Source: Mercurialis annua (taxonomy: Eukaryota > Streptophyta > Magnoliopsida > Malpighiales > Euphorbiaceae). Taken from it: a stretch of DNA of 64,000 nucleotides. The notes beneath the pieces were generated by a model that had not been told where the DNA came from, did not search any database, and saw nothing but the letters and a program-made list of their open reading frames with translations. The position numbers and the translations under genes were made by a program. The stretch lies in NCBI RefSeq assembly GCF_937616625.2, contig NC_065572.1:70492653-70556652 (forward strand), written 5' to 3'. Shown in pieces: positions 33,179 to 44,200 of the stretch; the stretch's first letter is position 1, and every line of letters begins with the position of its first letter.

Positions 33179-36100
33179 TAAATTCGTCCTCGAATTTAAA
33201 ATTAGCCACGTACCTTGAGTAAACAGATATGGATATTTCTGCCTCATATCCTCTTCTGTCTCCCACGTGCACTCTTCTACAGATTGACTTCTCCAAAGAA
33301 TTTTCACCATTGGAATTCTTTTCGTTCGCAATTGTCGTATCTGCGTATCGACAATCTGCACTGGCCGTTCTTCGTAAGTTAGTTCCTCGCTCACGTCCAC
33401 CACTTGTGGTTGAATTATTCGAGAAGGGTCTGGTACATACTTCCGAAGCATGGAAATATGGAAGACCGGATGAACTTGCGACATCTCCTGTGGCAAGTCT
33501 AGCTTATAGGCAACTGAGCCTATACGCTCCACAATCTGATATGGTCTGACATATCTCGAAGCCAATTTACCCTTCTTTCCGAAACGAATTACTCCCTTCA
33601 TCGGTGATACTTTGAGAAACACGTAGTCTCCGAGCTGAAATTCGATATCCTTCCTCTTGGGGTCCGCGTAACTCTTCTGTCGATTGGAAGCAGTATTCAA
33701 ACGTTGCTTTATTAACGAAACGTTTTCTGACGTAATCTGGATGATCTCTGCTCCAGTGAGCTTTCGTTCACCGACTTCGTCCCAACAGATAGGGGATCGA
33801 CACTTGCGACCGTATAATGCTTCGTAAGGAGCCATCTCGATGCTTGAATGATAGCTGTTGTTGTAGGCAAATTCGACTAGAGGTAGGTACGTATCCCAAC
33901 TACCTCCGAAGTCTAATACGCAAAGTCGAAGCATATCTTCTAACGTTTGAATCGTTCGCTCAGACTGTCCATCCGTCTGAGGGTGAAACGCAGTGCTGAA
34001 ATTTAATCGCGTTCCTAACGCGTCTTGTAAGCTTTTCCAGAAATGAGAGGTAAATACGGAACCTCTATCTGAAACGATTGACACGGGAACTCCGTGTAGG
34101 CTCACGATCTTATCGATGTAGATCTCTGCCAACTTTGCTGCAGAATACGTCGTCTTGATAGGTATGAAGTGTGCTGACTTCGTCAAACGATCCACGATTA
34201 CCCAAATAGAGTCAAACCCTTTCTGCGTCTTGGGTAATCCGATTACGAAATCCATCGTGATCTGCTCCCACTTCCACTCCGGGATGGGTAACGGCTGAAG
34301 AAATCCGTAAGGTCGCTGATGCTCCAATTTGACTTGCTGACAAGTCGGGCATTTCGCCACGAACTCTGCGATGTCTTTCTTCATTCCGCTCCACCAATAC
34401 GTTGATTTGATGTCGTGGTACATCTTCGTGGAACCAGGATGAACGCTATAGATCATTCCATGAGTCTCCTCCATGATCTTTTGTCTTAGATCTTCCATAT
34501 CTGGAACGCACATTCGATTGTCGTATTTCAAGATTCCGTTGACGATACTGAAATCTTGACTCTTTCTTTGTTGAGCTTCCTCAATTAAATGCTTCAATTG
34601 AGGGTCGCCTGCTTGCAACTCTTTGATCTGATCTAGCAACGTCGATCGTATCGTTAACTGAGCCATTAGGTTTCCGAGAGATGAGATCTCAAACTCAAGC
34701 CCTTGGCTAAATATCGTATGAATCTCGTTGATTAATGGTCTCCGCCACGTCGTTGTAACATGCGCGAGACTTCCTGCCGACTTTCTGCTTAATGCATCCG
34801 CCACTGCGTTGGCCTTGCCTGGATGGTATTGTATCGTGCAGTCGTAATCTTTTAGTAGCTCCATCCATCTCCGCTGTCTGAGGTTTAACTCTCGTTGGTC
34901 AAAAATGTACTTCAAGCTTTTATGATCTGTAAAGATCTCACACGTAGCGCCGTATAAATAATGTCTCCAAATCTTTAGCGCAAAAATCACCGCTGCTAAC
35001 TCTAGATCATGCGTCGGATAGTTCGTTTCATGCTTCTTGAGCTGTCGCGAAGCGTACGCTATTACTCTACCGTGTTGCATGAGAACACATCCTAGTCCGA
35101 TTCTTGATGCATCACAGTAAACTGTGAATCCTTCCGTTCCTTCTGGTAACGCTAAGACTGGTGCCGTCGTCAGACACTCTTTCAGTTTCAGAAAACTGAG
35201 TTCACACTGGTTCGTCCAGTTGAATTTCGCGTTTTTTTGAGTTAGCTTCGTCAAAGGTACAGCGATCTTTGAAAAGTCTTGTACGAATCGTCTATAATAC
35301 CCCGCTAAACCAAGGAAACTTCTAATTTCCGTAACTGATTCAGGCCGTTTCCATTCTATCACAGCTTCGATCTTCTTTGGGTCAACCTTAATGCCACTTT
35401 GTGAAACCACATGACCTAAGAAAGCCACTTCCGTTAGCCAAAATTCACATTTAGAGAATTTGGCGTAAAGCTGATGCTCTCTTAGCGTCTGTAGTACTAT
35501 TCGCAAATGTTGAGCGTGCTCTTCTTCTGAACGCGAATAAATTAAAATATCGTCAATGAACACGATCACGAACTGATCCAAGTATGGTTTGAATATTCTA
35601 TTCATCAAGTCCATGAAGGCTGCTGGGGCGTTCGTCAATCCGAATGACATAACGAGGAACTCATAATGTCCATATCGAGTTCGGAAAGCAGTCTTTTGTA
35701 TGTCATCGTTACGAATCTTCAATTGATGATAGCCTGATCTTAGATCAATCTTGGAGAAAAACTTCGCTCCTTGTAACTGGTCGAACAAATCGTCGATTCT
35801 AGGTAACGGATACTTATTCTTAATTGTCACCTTATTCAGCTGTCGATAATCGATACATAGTCGAAGCGATCCATCCTTCTTTTTCACGAACAACACTGGT
35901 GCACCCCACGGGGATACACTCGGCCTGATAAAACCACGATCAAACAATTCTTCTAACTGATCCTTCAGTTCTTTGAGCTCTGCTGGCGCCATTCGATAAG
36001 GAGGTATCGATATTGGCTTCGTGCCAGGAGCCAATTCGATACAAAATTCAATCTCGCGATCTGGGGGTAATCCAGGTAATTCCTCTGGAAAAACGTCTGG

Positions 36101-36994
36101 ATATTCCGACACAACTGGCACGTCACTTAAATTTACACTTTTCTTCTCCACGTCTCGTACTACTGCTAAGAATCCTTGACATCCCTTCTTCAACATACTA
36201 CAAGCTTTAATAGCTGAAATGATACTCGTAGAAGATTCCATCTTATCACCCTGAATTGAAACCGCTTCAATTCCAGGCGTGTTAAACGTCACTGTCTTCT
36301 TCCGGCAATCCACATTAGCGTAGTGCTGAGCTAGCCAATCCATTCCTAGTATGACGTCAAAAGCTAAAACCTCAAGTAAAATCAAGTCAACTAACAAATC
36401 TCGTCCTTGAACTTTCACAGGACAAGACGGGTAAACGATACTAACTTCCACACTTTCTCCAACTGGAGTAGCTACTGATAAGGGATTCCTAAGATACGCT
36501 GGTTGCACTTCTAACTTACTAGCAAAACTAGGCGAAACAAACGAATGCGTAGCGCCCGGATCAAATAAAATTAATGCGTCTTGAGAAGCGATAAGAAAGG
36601 TACCTTGAACCACTGCATTGGAAGCCTGAGCCTCCTGAGGATTCAGTGCAAAGACCCTAGCCTGACTTCCGCCAGCCTGAGAAGTCTGGCCAGTACCGCG
36701 TCCTCCGCCATTTCTTCCTCCACGATTTCCATAGCCACGGCCTCTCTGGCCAGTAAAGGTACTTCCTGTCTGATCATATCCTGACGCTATCTGCTGCGCA
36801 GTTCTCTGCTGCTGATAAGAAGGCTGTACTACGGTAGTCATTGAGCCTTGGGGTATCTGCCTCGGACAGTCTCTAGCGAAATGGCCCCGTTGACCACAAT
36901 TAAAACATGCTCCATTAGCAGTGTAACACGCGCCGTAGTTAGGGGTGTAAATGAACCGAGCCGTTCGCGAGCAGCTCGGTGTTCGGCTCGACAA
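33173..36994 (-). CDS. pol: Ty3/gypsy pol (with the distal zinc knuckle), open from inside the hAT miniature element
   Basis: Open frame of 1273 codons. The first 18 residues come from the inserted miniature element; retroelement sequence starts at [10 protein letters not shown]. In order: CCHC zinc knuckle at 30-43 ([14 protein letters not shown]), aspartic protease at about 125-240 ([12 protein letters not shown], Asp145), reverse transcriptase at about 320-500 (Asp417 in [15 protein letters not shown] at 479-482), RNase H at about 620-735 (Asp628, Asp690, Asp733), integrase with an HHCC zinc finger near 852-885 and catalytic Asp915, Asp976, Glu1012 (35 residues between the last two), then a chromodomain at about 1195-1255. 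The chromodomain marks the chromovirus lineage and is thought to direct integration through histone marks. No internal stop. Before the insertion this was one frame with gag. Confidence 0.93.
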   Translation of the reverse strand: MSSRTPSCSRTARFIYTPNYGACYTANGACFNCGQRGHFARDCPRQIPQGSMTTVVQPSYQQQRTAQQIASGYDQTGSTFTGQRGRGYGNRGGRNGGGRGTGQTSQAGGSQARVFALNPQEAQASNAVVQGTFLIASQDALILFDPGATHSFVSPSFASKLEVQPAYLRNPLSVATPVGESVEVSIVYPSCPVKVQGRDLLVDLILLEVLAFDVILGMDWLAQHYANVDCRKKTVTFNTPGIEAVSIQGDKMESSTSIISAIKACSMLKKGCQGFLAVVRDVEKKSVNLSDVPVVSEYPDVFPEELPGLPPDREIEFCIELAPGTKPISIPPYRMAPAELKELKDQLEELFDRGFIRPSVSPWGAPVLFVKKKDGSLRLCIDYRQLNKVTIKNKYPLPRIDDLFDQLQGAKFFSKIDLRSGYHQLKIRNDDIQKTAFRTRYGHYEFLVMSFGLTNAPAAFMDLMNRIFKPYLDQFVIVFIDDILIYSRSEEEHAQHLRIVLQTLREHQLYAKFSKCEFWLTEVAFLGHVVSQSGIKVDPKKIEAVIEWKRPESVTEIRSFLGLAGYYRRFVQDFSKIAVPLTKLTQKNAKFNWTNQCELSFLKLKECLTTAPVLALPEGTEGFTVYCDASRIGLGCVLMQHGRVIAYASRQLKKHETNYPTHDLELAAVIFALKIWRHYLYGATCEIFTDHKSLKYIFDQRELNLRQRRWMELLKDYDCTIQYHPGKANAVADALSRKSAGSLAHVTTTWRRPLINEIHTIFSQGLEFEISSLGNLMAQLTIRSTLLDQIKELQAGDPQLKHLIEEAQQRKSQDFSIVNGILKYDNRMCVPDMEDLRQKIMEETHGMIYSVHPGSTKMYHDIKSTYWWSGMKKDIAEFVAKCPTCQQVKLEHQRPYGFLQPLPIPEWKWEQITMDFVIGLPKTQKGFDSIWVIVDRLTKSAHFIPIKTTYSAAKLAEIYIDKIVSLHGVPVSIVSDRGSVFTSHFWKSLQDALGTRLNFSTAFHPQTDGQSERTIQTLEDMLRLCVLDFGGSWDTYLPLVEFAYNNSYHSSIEMAPYEALYGRKCRSPICWDEVGERKLTGAEIIQITSENVSLIKQRLNTASNRQKSYADPKRKDIEFQLGDYVFLKVSPMKGVIRFGKKGKLASRYVRPYQIVERIGSVAYKLDLPQEMSQVHPVFHISMLRKYVPDPSRIIQPQVVDVSEELTYEERPVQIVDTQIRQLRTKRIPMVKILWRSQSVEECTWETEEDMRQKYPYLFTQGTWLILNSRTNLF
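36932..36939. repeat. hAT miniature element target duplication, left copy
   Basis: GCCGTAGT, repeated at 37698-37705. On the coding strand it lies in the His-Tyr-Gly codons ahead of the CCHC knuckle of gag-pol. Confidence 0.95.
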
Positions 36995-37697
36995 GAGCTC
37001 GGTTCATGTTCGTTCGTATTCTGAACGAACCGAGCTCGAACTTGATTTTATGTTCGTTAATATAAACGAGCCGAACATGAACATAGTGGTGTTCGGCTCG
37101 TTTATGTTCGCGAACAGCTCGAATAAGAGTTCATGAACAAGCTCGTGAACGAGCTCGACTAAGAGTTCGTAAACAAGTTCGTGAACGAGCTCGTATATAG
37201 TTCACGAACAAGCTCGTTTAGAAACTCGATTAGGTGTTCGTGAACTAATTCAAATCTAGATTAATTTGTATAATTATGTTTCTAATTTATTCAGCTCATA
37301 TTCGTGAACGAGTTCGATTAGATTGTTTTTAATTTATTCAGCTCATATTCGTGTTTGTTCGTTTAAAAGTTCGTGTTCGTTCGTTTATCCGCTAAACGAG
37401 CGGGCTCACGAACGAGCTCGTTTAGTACTTATCGAGTTCGTTCGCGAGCTTGTTCGTGAACGAGCTCGTTTAGTACTTATCGAGCTCGTTCGTGAACTTG
37501 TTCGTTTAGCGGCTAAACGAACGAACACGAGCTGAACACGAACCGAACATGAACACTATAAAATTTAAACGAACCGAACATGAACACTCTGTTCAAAGCT
37601 CGACTGAACATGAACCGAACATGAACACCTTGTTCGCTAAACGAGCCGAACATGAACACTCCAAAGCTCGGCTCGGCTCGGTTCATTTACACCCCTA
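36940..37697. mobile_element. hAT-type miniature element inserted in gag-pol, 758 bp
   Basis: Terminal inverted repeats are perfect for 24 bp and start TAGGGGTGTAAATGAACC. An exact 8-bp target duplication GCCGTAGT flanks it, as expected for the hAT superfamily. The interior is made almost wholly of GTTCG, CGAGC and CGTGAACGAGCTCG motifs in both orientations, so it can fold on itself extensively. No transposase. A decayed relative is at 63316-63761. With the 8-bp duplication the insertion adds 766 bp, which shifts frame by one. Confidence 0.95.
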
Positions 37698-38756
37698 GCC
37701 GTAGTGCCTCCTATTACAGTTCAGACATAAAGGAACTCCGCCTCCCATGTCACTCATCGATCTGGCACTAAATCCGGTGCCTGAAGTACTGACTCTAGTT
37801 CCATACCGAGCTCTCTTATTTCTCTGTTGACGTGATGGAGGTCGAGAATAACTCCCAGCATATGATCGGGTAGGTGCACTCTGTACGCTGCGAAACGTAT
37901 TATCTCTCACAGGTGCAACATTGGAAGGGTCAGGAATTCTTCCAAAACGGATCAGAGAAACTTCCATTTGCCTAGCACTATCAATCAGTTGCACTAGGGT
38001 TCTTCCGATATCAGACGTCAGACTCACAAATTCAGCTCCTAGACCCTCTACAAACCTCGAGTTCACTCTAACAGGGTCTGTAGTCAGGTCTGGTGCAAAC
38101 CTACTCACTCTGATAAACTCCGTTACATACTCTTGCACAGATCGATTGCCTCTACTCAGGGTCAACCACTGACTACGATAACTCTCCGTCACCGCATATG
38201 GTAAAAAGTATTCCCTAAAGTGGTTTGCAAATTCAGCCCAGGTCATAGTATCCATGGTTGGCTGAATATGCTGCTGAAACCAATCTTTCGCAGGTCCTTT
38301 CAATGACATTTCCACCATAATGATGGTCTGTCTCTCATTAGCTTGCAGGCGTCGAGCATTACGTTCTACTTCTTTGAGGAAATCGAGAGCATCGCCTATA
38401 CTGTCAAACTTAGTTGGCTTGAGGCGCATATAAGCCAAAACGATATCTCGATCAGTGAAAGCAACATTGCGTAGCTGTTGCTGTTGAAGTTGTTCACGAT
38501 GCATATTCTGCACCTCTGCCTGATTAGCTTGCATAGCCGCAATTCCCGTAAGGAACTGATTCAGATCAAAACCCACAACATTAGGTTGCTGGGCTTGCGC
38601 TTGCACTCCAGGTGCCTGCGCCTGGGCCTCTTGGCCACCTCCTCCTCCCTGAACAGAAGATTCATCTTGAGCTTCTGGATGGACGTCATGCGCCCCTTCT
38701 ATAACATTTCGCGCTGCAGCGGCAGCTCGCTCTACTTCTTGTCGTTGGTCAGACAT
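37695..38756 (-). pseudogene. gag: Ty3/gypsy gag, terminated by the miniature element
   Basis: From the ATG at 38756 (MSDQRQEVERAAAA) the frame runs 353 codons; an ATG six codons upstream (38774) is possible. A Gln-rich stretch at about 60-100 precedes the retrotransposon gag domain at roughly 115-280 (MSLKGPAKDWFQQHI, WAEFANHFREYF, SVQEYVTEFIRVSRFAPDL). The end contains the first Cys pair of a zinc knuckle (CLNCNRRHYG) and then a TAG stop which is made of the first three bases of the hAT element read from this side. Gag would form the virus-like particle; here the RNA-binding knuckle region is separated from it. Confidence 0.92.
37698..37705. repeat. hAT miniature element target duplication, right copy
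   Basis: GCCGTAGT, identical to 36932-36939. Confidence 0.95.
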
Positions 38757-38774
38757 CCTGACCGAGACAAACAT

Positions 38775-39003
38775 CGCTACTTAGCTACATAATCGTATAT
38801 TATCGCAAATGCATATCGTATTAAACGCGCATCTCATCACAAGCGAACACACACGTAAGACAGACTCACATCCTAGAGGGAAAGCTGAAAGTTTGAAAAT
38901 CAAATGAATACGTAACAAAGACAAGACTCGAGTCCTATGTGCTGCAGTAGAATCCTATGAAAATTAATCACTCTTCTGACATAAGCAATGGTAACTGGAC
39001 CAT
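38775..39003 (-). other. Ty3/gypsy 5' leader
   Basis: Untranslated stretch between the primer binding site and gag. No open frame was recognised. Confidence 0.6.
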
Positions 39004-39015
39004 GGTCTGATACCA
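39004..39015 (-). other. Primer binding site (initiator Met tRNA type)
   Basis: The minus strand reads TGGTATCAGACC four bases after the 5' LTR end. This matches the complement of the plant initiator tRNA-Met 3' end (TGGTATCAGAGC) at 11 of 12 positions. Confidence 0.85.
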
Positions 39016-39019
39016 ACAT

Positions 39020-41208
39020 TGTCACGACCCAATCTCAGGGCCGAGACCGGCGCTAGGGAATGGGAGTGGTTGCTCCGAAACCCGTAGCAAGCCTAAAAAC
39101 GTAAAATAATTTTATTTTTTTCGAGAACATAAACGTCATGCATGACACAAATAAACACGTGTCATGCAGAAGCACACATGCCAGGCACACATATCCTCTG
39201 GCAGTCACAAAATAAATAACGCAGCAAGCGTAAAACGTTTAAAACTTTAAAACGTTAAAGTAATATTTACAGAAAACTTTATATACAAGCTGACTGACAA
39301 AATACTTATCTACTGCAGCTCTAAGAGTAAAGTAATGTTTCTTTACATACTCAAAAATACAGACTTCTGGGAGTAGGATAGAAGTCCGTTGCTTCAAAGC
39401 GTCTTTATCCTGAAAGGAAATCTGTGAGGGGTCAATATATTGGGATATACTGAGTGAGTTCATACATTTACTAATAAGTATTCAAATAAAATCATAAAAT
39501 CGTAATCAATCATATGCAGCCAAGTACAGGATCCGATTGAAACCTTAATCCTCAAACATACTAATAATCAATCGATCAACCCAATCATAAATATCAATTG
39601 CGAGTCCAACTCGCTGGTGGCCCAGCCACTAGATACGGGGACTTCCAGGCTACACCGTAGCCGAGTTCACTCTCGTATCGAAATCATAACCCAATCGTAA
39701 ATTTCATATTCATCATCAGCTCCCAGCTGAGTTATATCAAAAACTGGTGATCACACAGTCCTATTGTCACCCAATAGGTAGCACATTCCATCGGATCAAT
39801 ACTGGTTTCAAATCAAGCATATGCGCAATTCATATAAAAGTTTCGCATATAAAACATGCAATTCAAATATAAAGCAATATAAAATAATCGCTTAAATAAA
39901 TACTTTAAAAGCAAATCGTATAGACTCACTGAAAACGCTTATCCAAAAATACGTCGGGGCTTTAGAAACGTCAAGCTTCCCGAACTCCTGGTCCAGCTCC
40001 TTCTTGCCTCGCTGGATCTAAAACAATTTCAAAACATTTGACTCACATCAGAATCCTATTCTAAGATTGACTCTAGACTCAAGATTCGACACATTTTACT
40101 TTCATTAATCGTCGTGCTTCTCACGCATATCCCACTAAACGATATCAAACTCGTTTACGGATCGTAAATTACTTCCAATTCAATCTTCTTATAACCTCAT
40201 TAGGTTAACTACTATTCGATTTCCGATTCAATACGTAAATTCCATTAATTCAATCGAGGTACAAAGATTCGGGGTGGTGCACGTTCGTGCAGGGAGGTAC
40301 ACGATCGTGTACCTTGATGGTACACGTTCGTGTACCTTGGTACACGGTCGTGTACCACATGTTGGTACACGTTCGTGTACCTTGGTACACGTTCGTGTAC
40401 CACAAGTACACGATCGTGTACTGTCGTGCACGATCCCCCGGAATCGATTTCCGGGGTTTCCGACCTGCTATATACGTAAAAACGCTCCAAACTCAACCAA
40501 AACGCATATTCTGAGCTCAAAACACTATATATCAATCTTAAACTCGATAAAACGATAAAATCGTTTCGTGGCCTAAAACTTTGAATCGATATAACTCAAA
40601 ATATAATCAACGAAACGGTAAAACGTCAAGCTTACCGTGATTCGCCTCGAGAATACGATCAATTCGAGCTATTAAACGTCGAAAATGGACGAGAAACGGA
40701 ATCGAGCGACGGATCGATCGGAAACGAGCGAGAGAAAACGAAAGAGAAAGAAAAGAGATGAAGGTTCTGTAACCTTCATCTGAAGGTATGAATCATATGT
40801 ATAATGGCTAACTTGCCATTTGGTCCTTGAAACTTTTCAAAAGTTTCAATTTAGTCCAAAACCTATTCAATTAATCTTTCTATCAACTCAAATACGTATT
40901 ATTTATCTCCGAATAAATAATACTAACTTAAAATATAGATTTTCATCGAAAATTCTCCAATTTCTATTTTCGGGCTTAATTGGCTAATTTGCACTTTAGC
41001 CCCTAAACTTTCAAAATTTACAATTTAGCCCCAAAATGTATCCACATCCAAATTTTCAAAATTAATTCCTTTAATCCCGCTAATTGACTCATTAAATTTT
41101 ATTCTTGAATTTCCGATATAATTAAATTAAATTCTCCTTAATTTAATTTATCGGAAATCACGACACGTGGCACGACGTAATTATCTTAAAATATTTTGTG
41201 GTATTACA
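39020..41208 (-). repeat. 5' LTR (right, 2189 bp)
   Basis: Coding strand begins TGTAATACC and ends GTGACA, with intact TG..CA ends. Nearly identical to 30971-33160. Transcription of the element would start in this LTR. It carries the same palindrome array at about 40276-40438. Confidence 0.95.
40276..40438. repeat. Palindrome array in the right LTR
   Basis: Same series as at 32228-32390. The second unit here is the perfect palindrome GTACACGATCGTGTAC, whereas the left LTR has GTACACGTTTGTGTAC; two of the few LTR differences fall in this unit. Confidence 0.9.
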
Positions 41209-41213
41209 CCTAG
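41209..41213. repeat. Target-site duplication of the Ty3/gypsy element, right copy (CCTAG)
   Basis: CCTAG directly after the right LTR, matching 30966-30970. Confidence 0.9.
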
Positions 41214-44200
41214 CTTTTTGTAGGATGCCATCGGTGCGACATAAGGCTTCATGGGTGCGATCTTAGTGACCGTTAAAGACTCAACAAATATATTTGAAGA
41301 CCTCCAATAAAGCATTGTTTGTTTCGCTCAATTTTTGGTTCAGCTCGATTATTTTGGCCTTGTTTATAATCAACCATAATTAGAAAAATTGATGTCTGAA
41401 ACTGAATTGAATTGAAAAAAAAAAATTTGTTAATTATCAAATCGAGCCGAACCAGGCCATTTGTTTCAGTCGATATCTGGCTTGGTTTGACTCGATTAAT
41501 CGATTTATATTGAAATTTAACTAAAATATTAATGTCAATTGAAAAATCATTTTTTCGTATATCAATCAAATCAAACCGAAATGTTTTATGTTTTCAAAAT
41601 CAAACCAAATTTTAAGGATTGAAATTTTCCAAACCAAACTTGACCCGTCGTTTTTGGTTCATTCCGTTATTTCAGTTTGATTGATGTTATATATTTTTCT
41701 TAGCTAAAAAAAAGGTTTGCCCAACCGAACCGAGCTAAAAAAATTGATATAACATCAAACCAAACTAAATTCAATCTGAATTTGATTTTTTTTCTGACTA
41801 CGAACTAAACGTCCCTTTATACTAAATGATTTATAGATAATTTGCTAATGTTTGGTTAAATGTAGGGTGAGACCAGCAATGACTAAAGTGCAAACATTGA
41901 CAAAAAGTGGAACCAAAGTATTCGAAAATCAATTGATGAGAATACCACCAATTAAATTGAATCAATGTCATTTTAATTTGTATATCCTTCTACTATAGCT
42001 AGACAAAAGAGACAATGCAATTCAATAACGAAGGGCCAAAGGGAACCTGACCATGCGACCTTGCTCAAATATTGCCAAGCGGACCGTAGTGGGTCCTTGG
42101 CCACAACCATAGGCTGAACCGGCCCAACCATGTTGCCTGAGATGGTCCCGCCCTTAATAGGTCACTACATTGATGGCTATGTGCATAATTTTATATTTTG
42201 ATATAAATGATGACAATCTCGTCCTTATCTTCTAGCTAAGACAACAAGAAACAAGTATATATAATTGCCACTAAGCAAAAACAAAGAACTAATGTTAAGG
42301 GCACTTGCTAGTCGTTTTGTGCAATTGGGTCCAAACACAAAGGAACATTTACCCACAATGTTCTTTGTCGTCCATGTTGCCCTCCTAGTTTTATTTTTTT
42401 CAATTTTTTTAAATTTTCTGATGATCGTAGTTTTCAGTGTGCAGACATTTTGATTAATGATTTTTTTTTTGGATTAGGATGTGTTAATAAAAAATTAATT
42501 ATAAAAAAGTGTTGTACGCTAATCATATATATGTATATAAAAAAATGGTTAAATACACATTTTAATAACTTAAACAATTAATCTTATAAATAGGTCCAAT
42601 GACTTACTAATTTTGAATATTTGCCACTTTTATCAGTTCTAATCAACTTTTTTAATTTTATCAACTATAATAATATCTTTAATTAAACAAATTAAAAATA
42701 ATTTTGTTCATATAGTAATAACTGAGCAGTGATCATCTATAGTCAAATTCATTCAATTAAATAAAAATATAAATACAAAAAAAAAATTCATTTAATAGTT
42801 ATTGCGTGAATAAAATTTAATTCGATTAATTTAATAATTTTTTTAATTTTTTGAGTTATTAAGCCTTAGAAATAATGTTGTCAAAGCAAATTTTAATATA
42901 TTTTTAATACAGAGAAGGTTGAGTTTGAAGTCAACTTTGAGATTTCTTAGTGTGGGAGATCAATTTGACATGCCAATCAGAAAACCAAAGGTGACCATAT
43001 ATGAATGTCGGGCCAACCTAGCTGCTTAGACAAGAGAAAAACCTTAATTAATTTATATATATCCATTTTTACATGGTCATATATTTATATATTAAATTAT
43101 TGTTAAATATTTTAAATTATTTCTTTTGACTAATATAATTGTACATGCAATTATTTATATGATGTCTCCAATTCATATTTATAGATTTTTGATATTTGAA
43201 TGAATATGTACGTGTTTAATTAGTTTCATACAACATTAAGTGAATATTATTAATTTTTAGGAATTTAACATTTGTAAAAATTAAAATACAATAACATTAT
43301 TTAATTAAAAAGAAAAGTATAATGCTGAATTATAATGTTAAAAAATAAAGTAAAAAATAAACAAATGAAGTCCAATTTCATTTGATATAGTAATTAATTT
43401 TTAACATTTATAAAAAGATGTAAATATTAATCTACCTTCTAAATTTGTATGCAATAGATAATTAAAAACAAAATAATTTTTTTATTAATTATTTTTTTTG
43501 TCAATTAATTTAGTTTTTAAATGAAATCTTTTTCGAAGGGATTATTTTTCAATCAACTAGGTTCTTACATTTGGTTTAAAATATTATATTTGGTCTAATT
43601 AAAAAGTCAATTTTAACATAAACTAATCTACGCCTATAAGCTCGAAAGCAACTTAATATTTCATTTTTTTATGAAAATTTAGAGTTGAATTTTAAATGTT
43701 TTAAGTTATCAAGTTCAAAATTAAAATGCGGTGAATATAAGGGGTGGAATTTTAGTTTTACAAAGATTCAACCAAAGCAGTACTGTCCCATCCAAAGATT
43801 TTGATGGGACAAGAATGTACATATTGATATCATTATTGTGAAAACAAAGTTAAGGGAAGTCTCTAGTTATGCTTTCGTGCCATTTCCTAAATCGATGTAA
43901 GAAACTTTAGAGTATTATTCAATAATAATTTTTACAATAAAAAATATTTTAAAAGTGATATAAAATAGAATTTATTGACATAATTAAAGCAAATAGTCAT
44001 TTATGCAATTTATGCACATGAAAAGGATCCCTATAGACACCGCTGGAAGACCTTGGTTCGTTTGGTGATGATTGAATGAAAAATAACTTGTGGTTCAGCT
44101 GTCTGAATATTGCTTAGAATAGTTGCCTAGATTTCTTTAGCTTGTGTGATTCACATTCTATCTAGATGTTGATCTTCTGGTGGCCTAATCTCTTAATAAT

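Larger units (their letters stand above)
30971..41208 (-). mobile_element. Complete Ty3/gypsy chromovirus LTR retrotransposon (Tekay-like), 10.2 kb
   Basis: Two LTRs (30971-33160 and 39020-41208) flank a minus-strand gag-pol with a chromodomain at the C terminus, a primer binding site and a polypurine tract, and the whole is bounded by CCTAG duplications. The LTRs differ by about 14 substitutions and one small indel by eye, roughly 0.65 percent, so the insertion is young. Gag-pol was one continuous frame, now cut by a 758-bp hAT-type miniature element at 36940-37697. Apart from that insertion no stop or frameshift is seen. Confidence 0.95.

Noticed and set aside
33229..33549. Plus-strand frames inside pol and gag (33229-33549, 36013-36210, 37921-38172 and others)
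   Set aside because: They are antisense shadows of the retroelement coding sequence.
41273..41569. Minus-strand open frame of 98 codons
   Set aside because: Lies in a decayed GGTTCGG/AACCGAA-rich inverted-repeat stretch; no domain or conservation signal.
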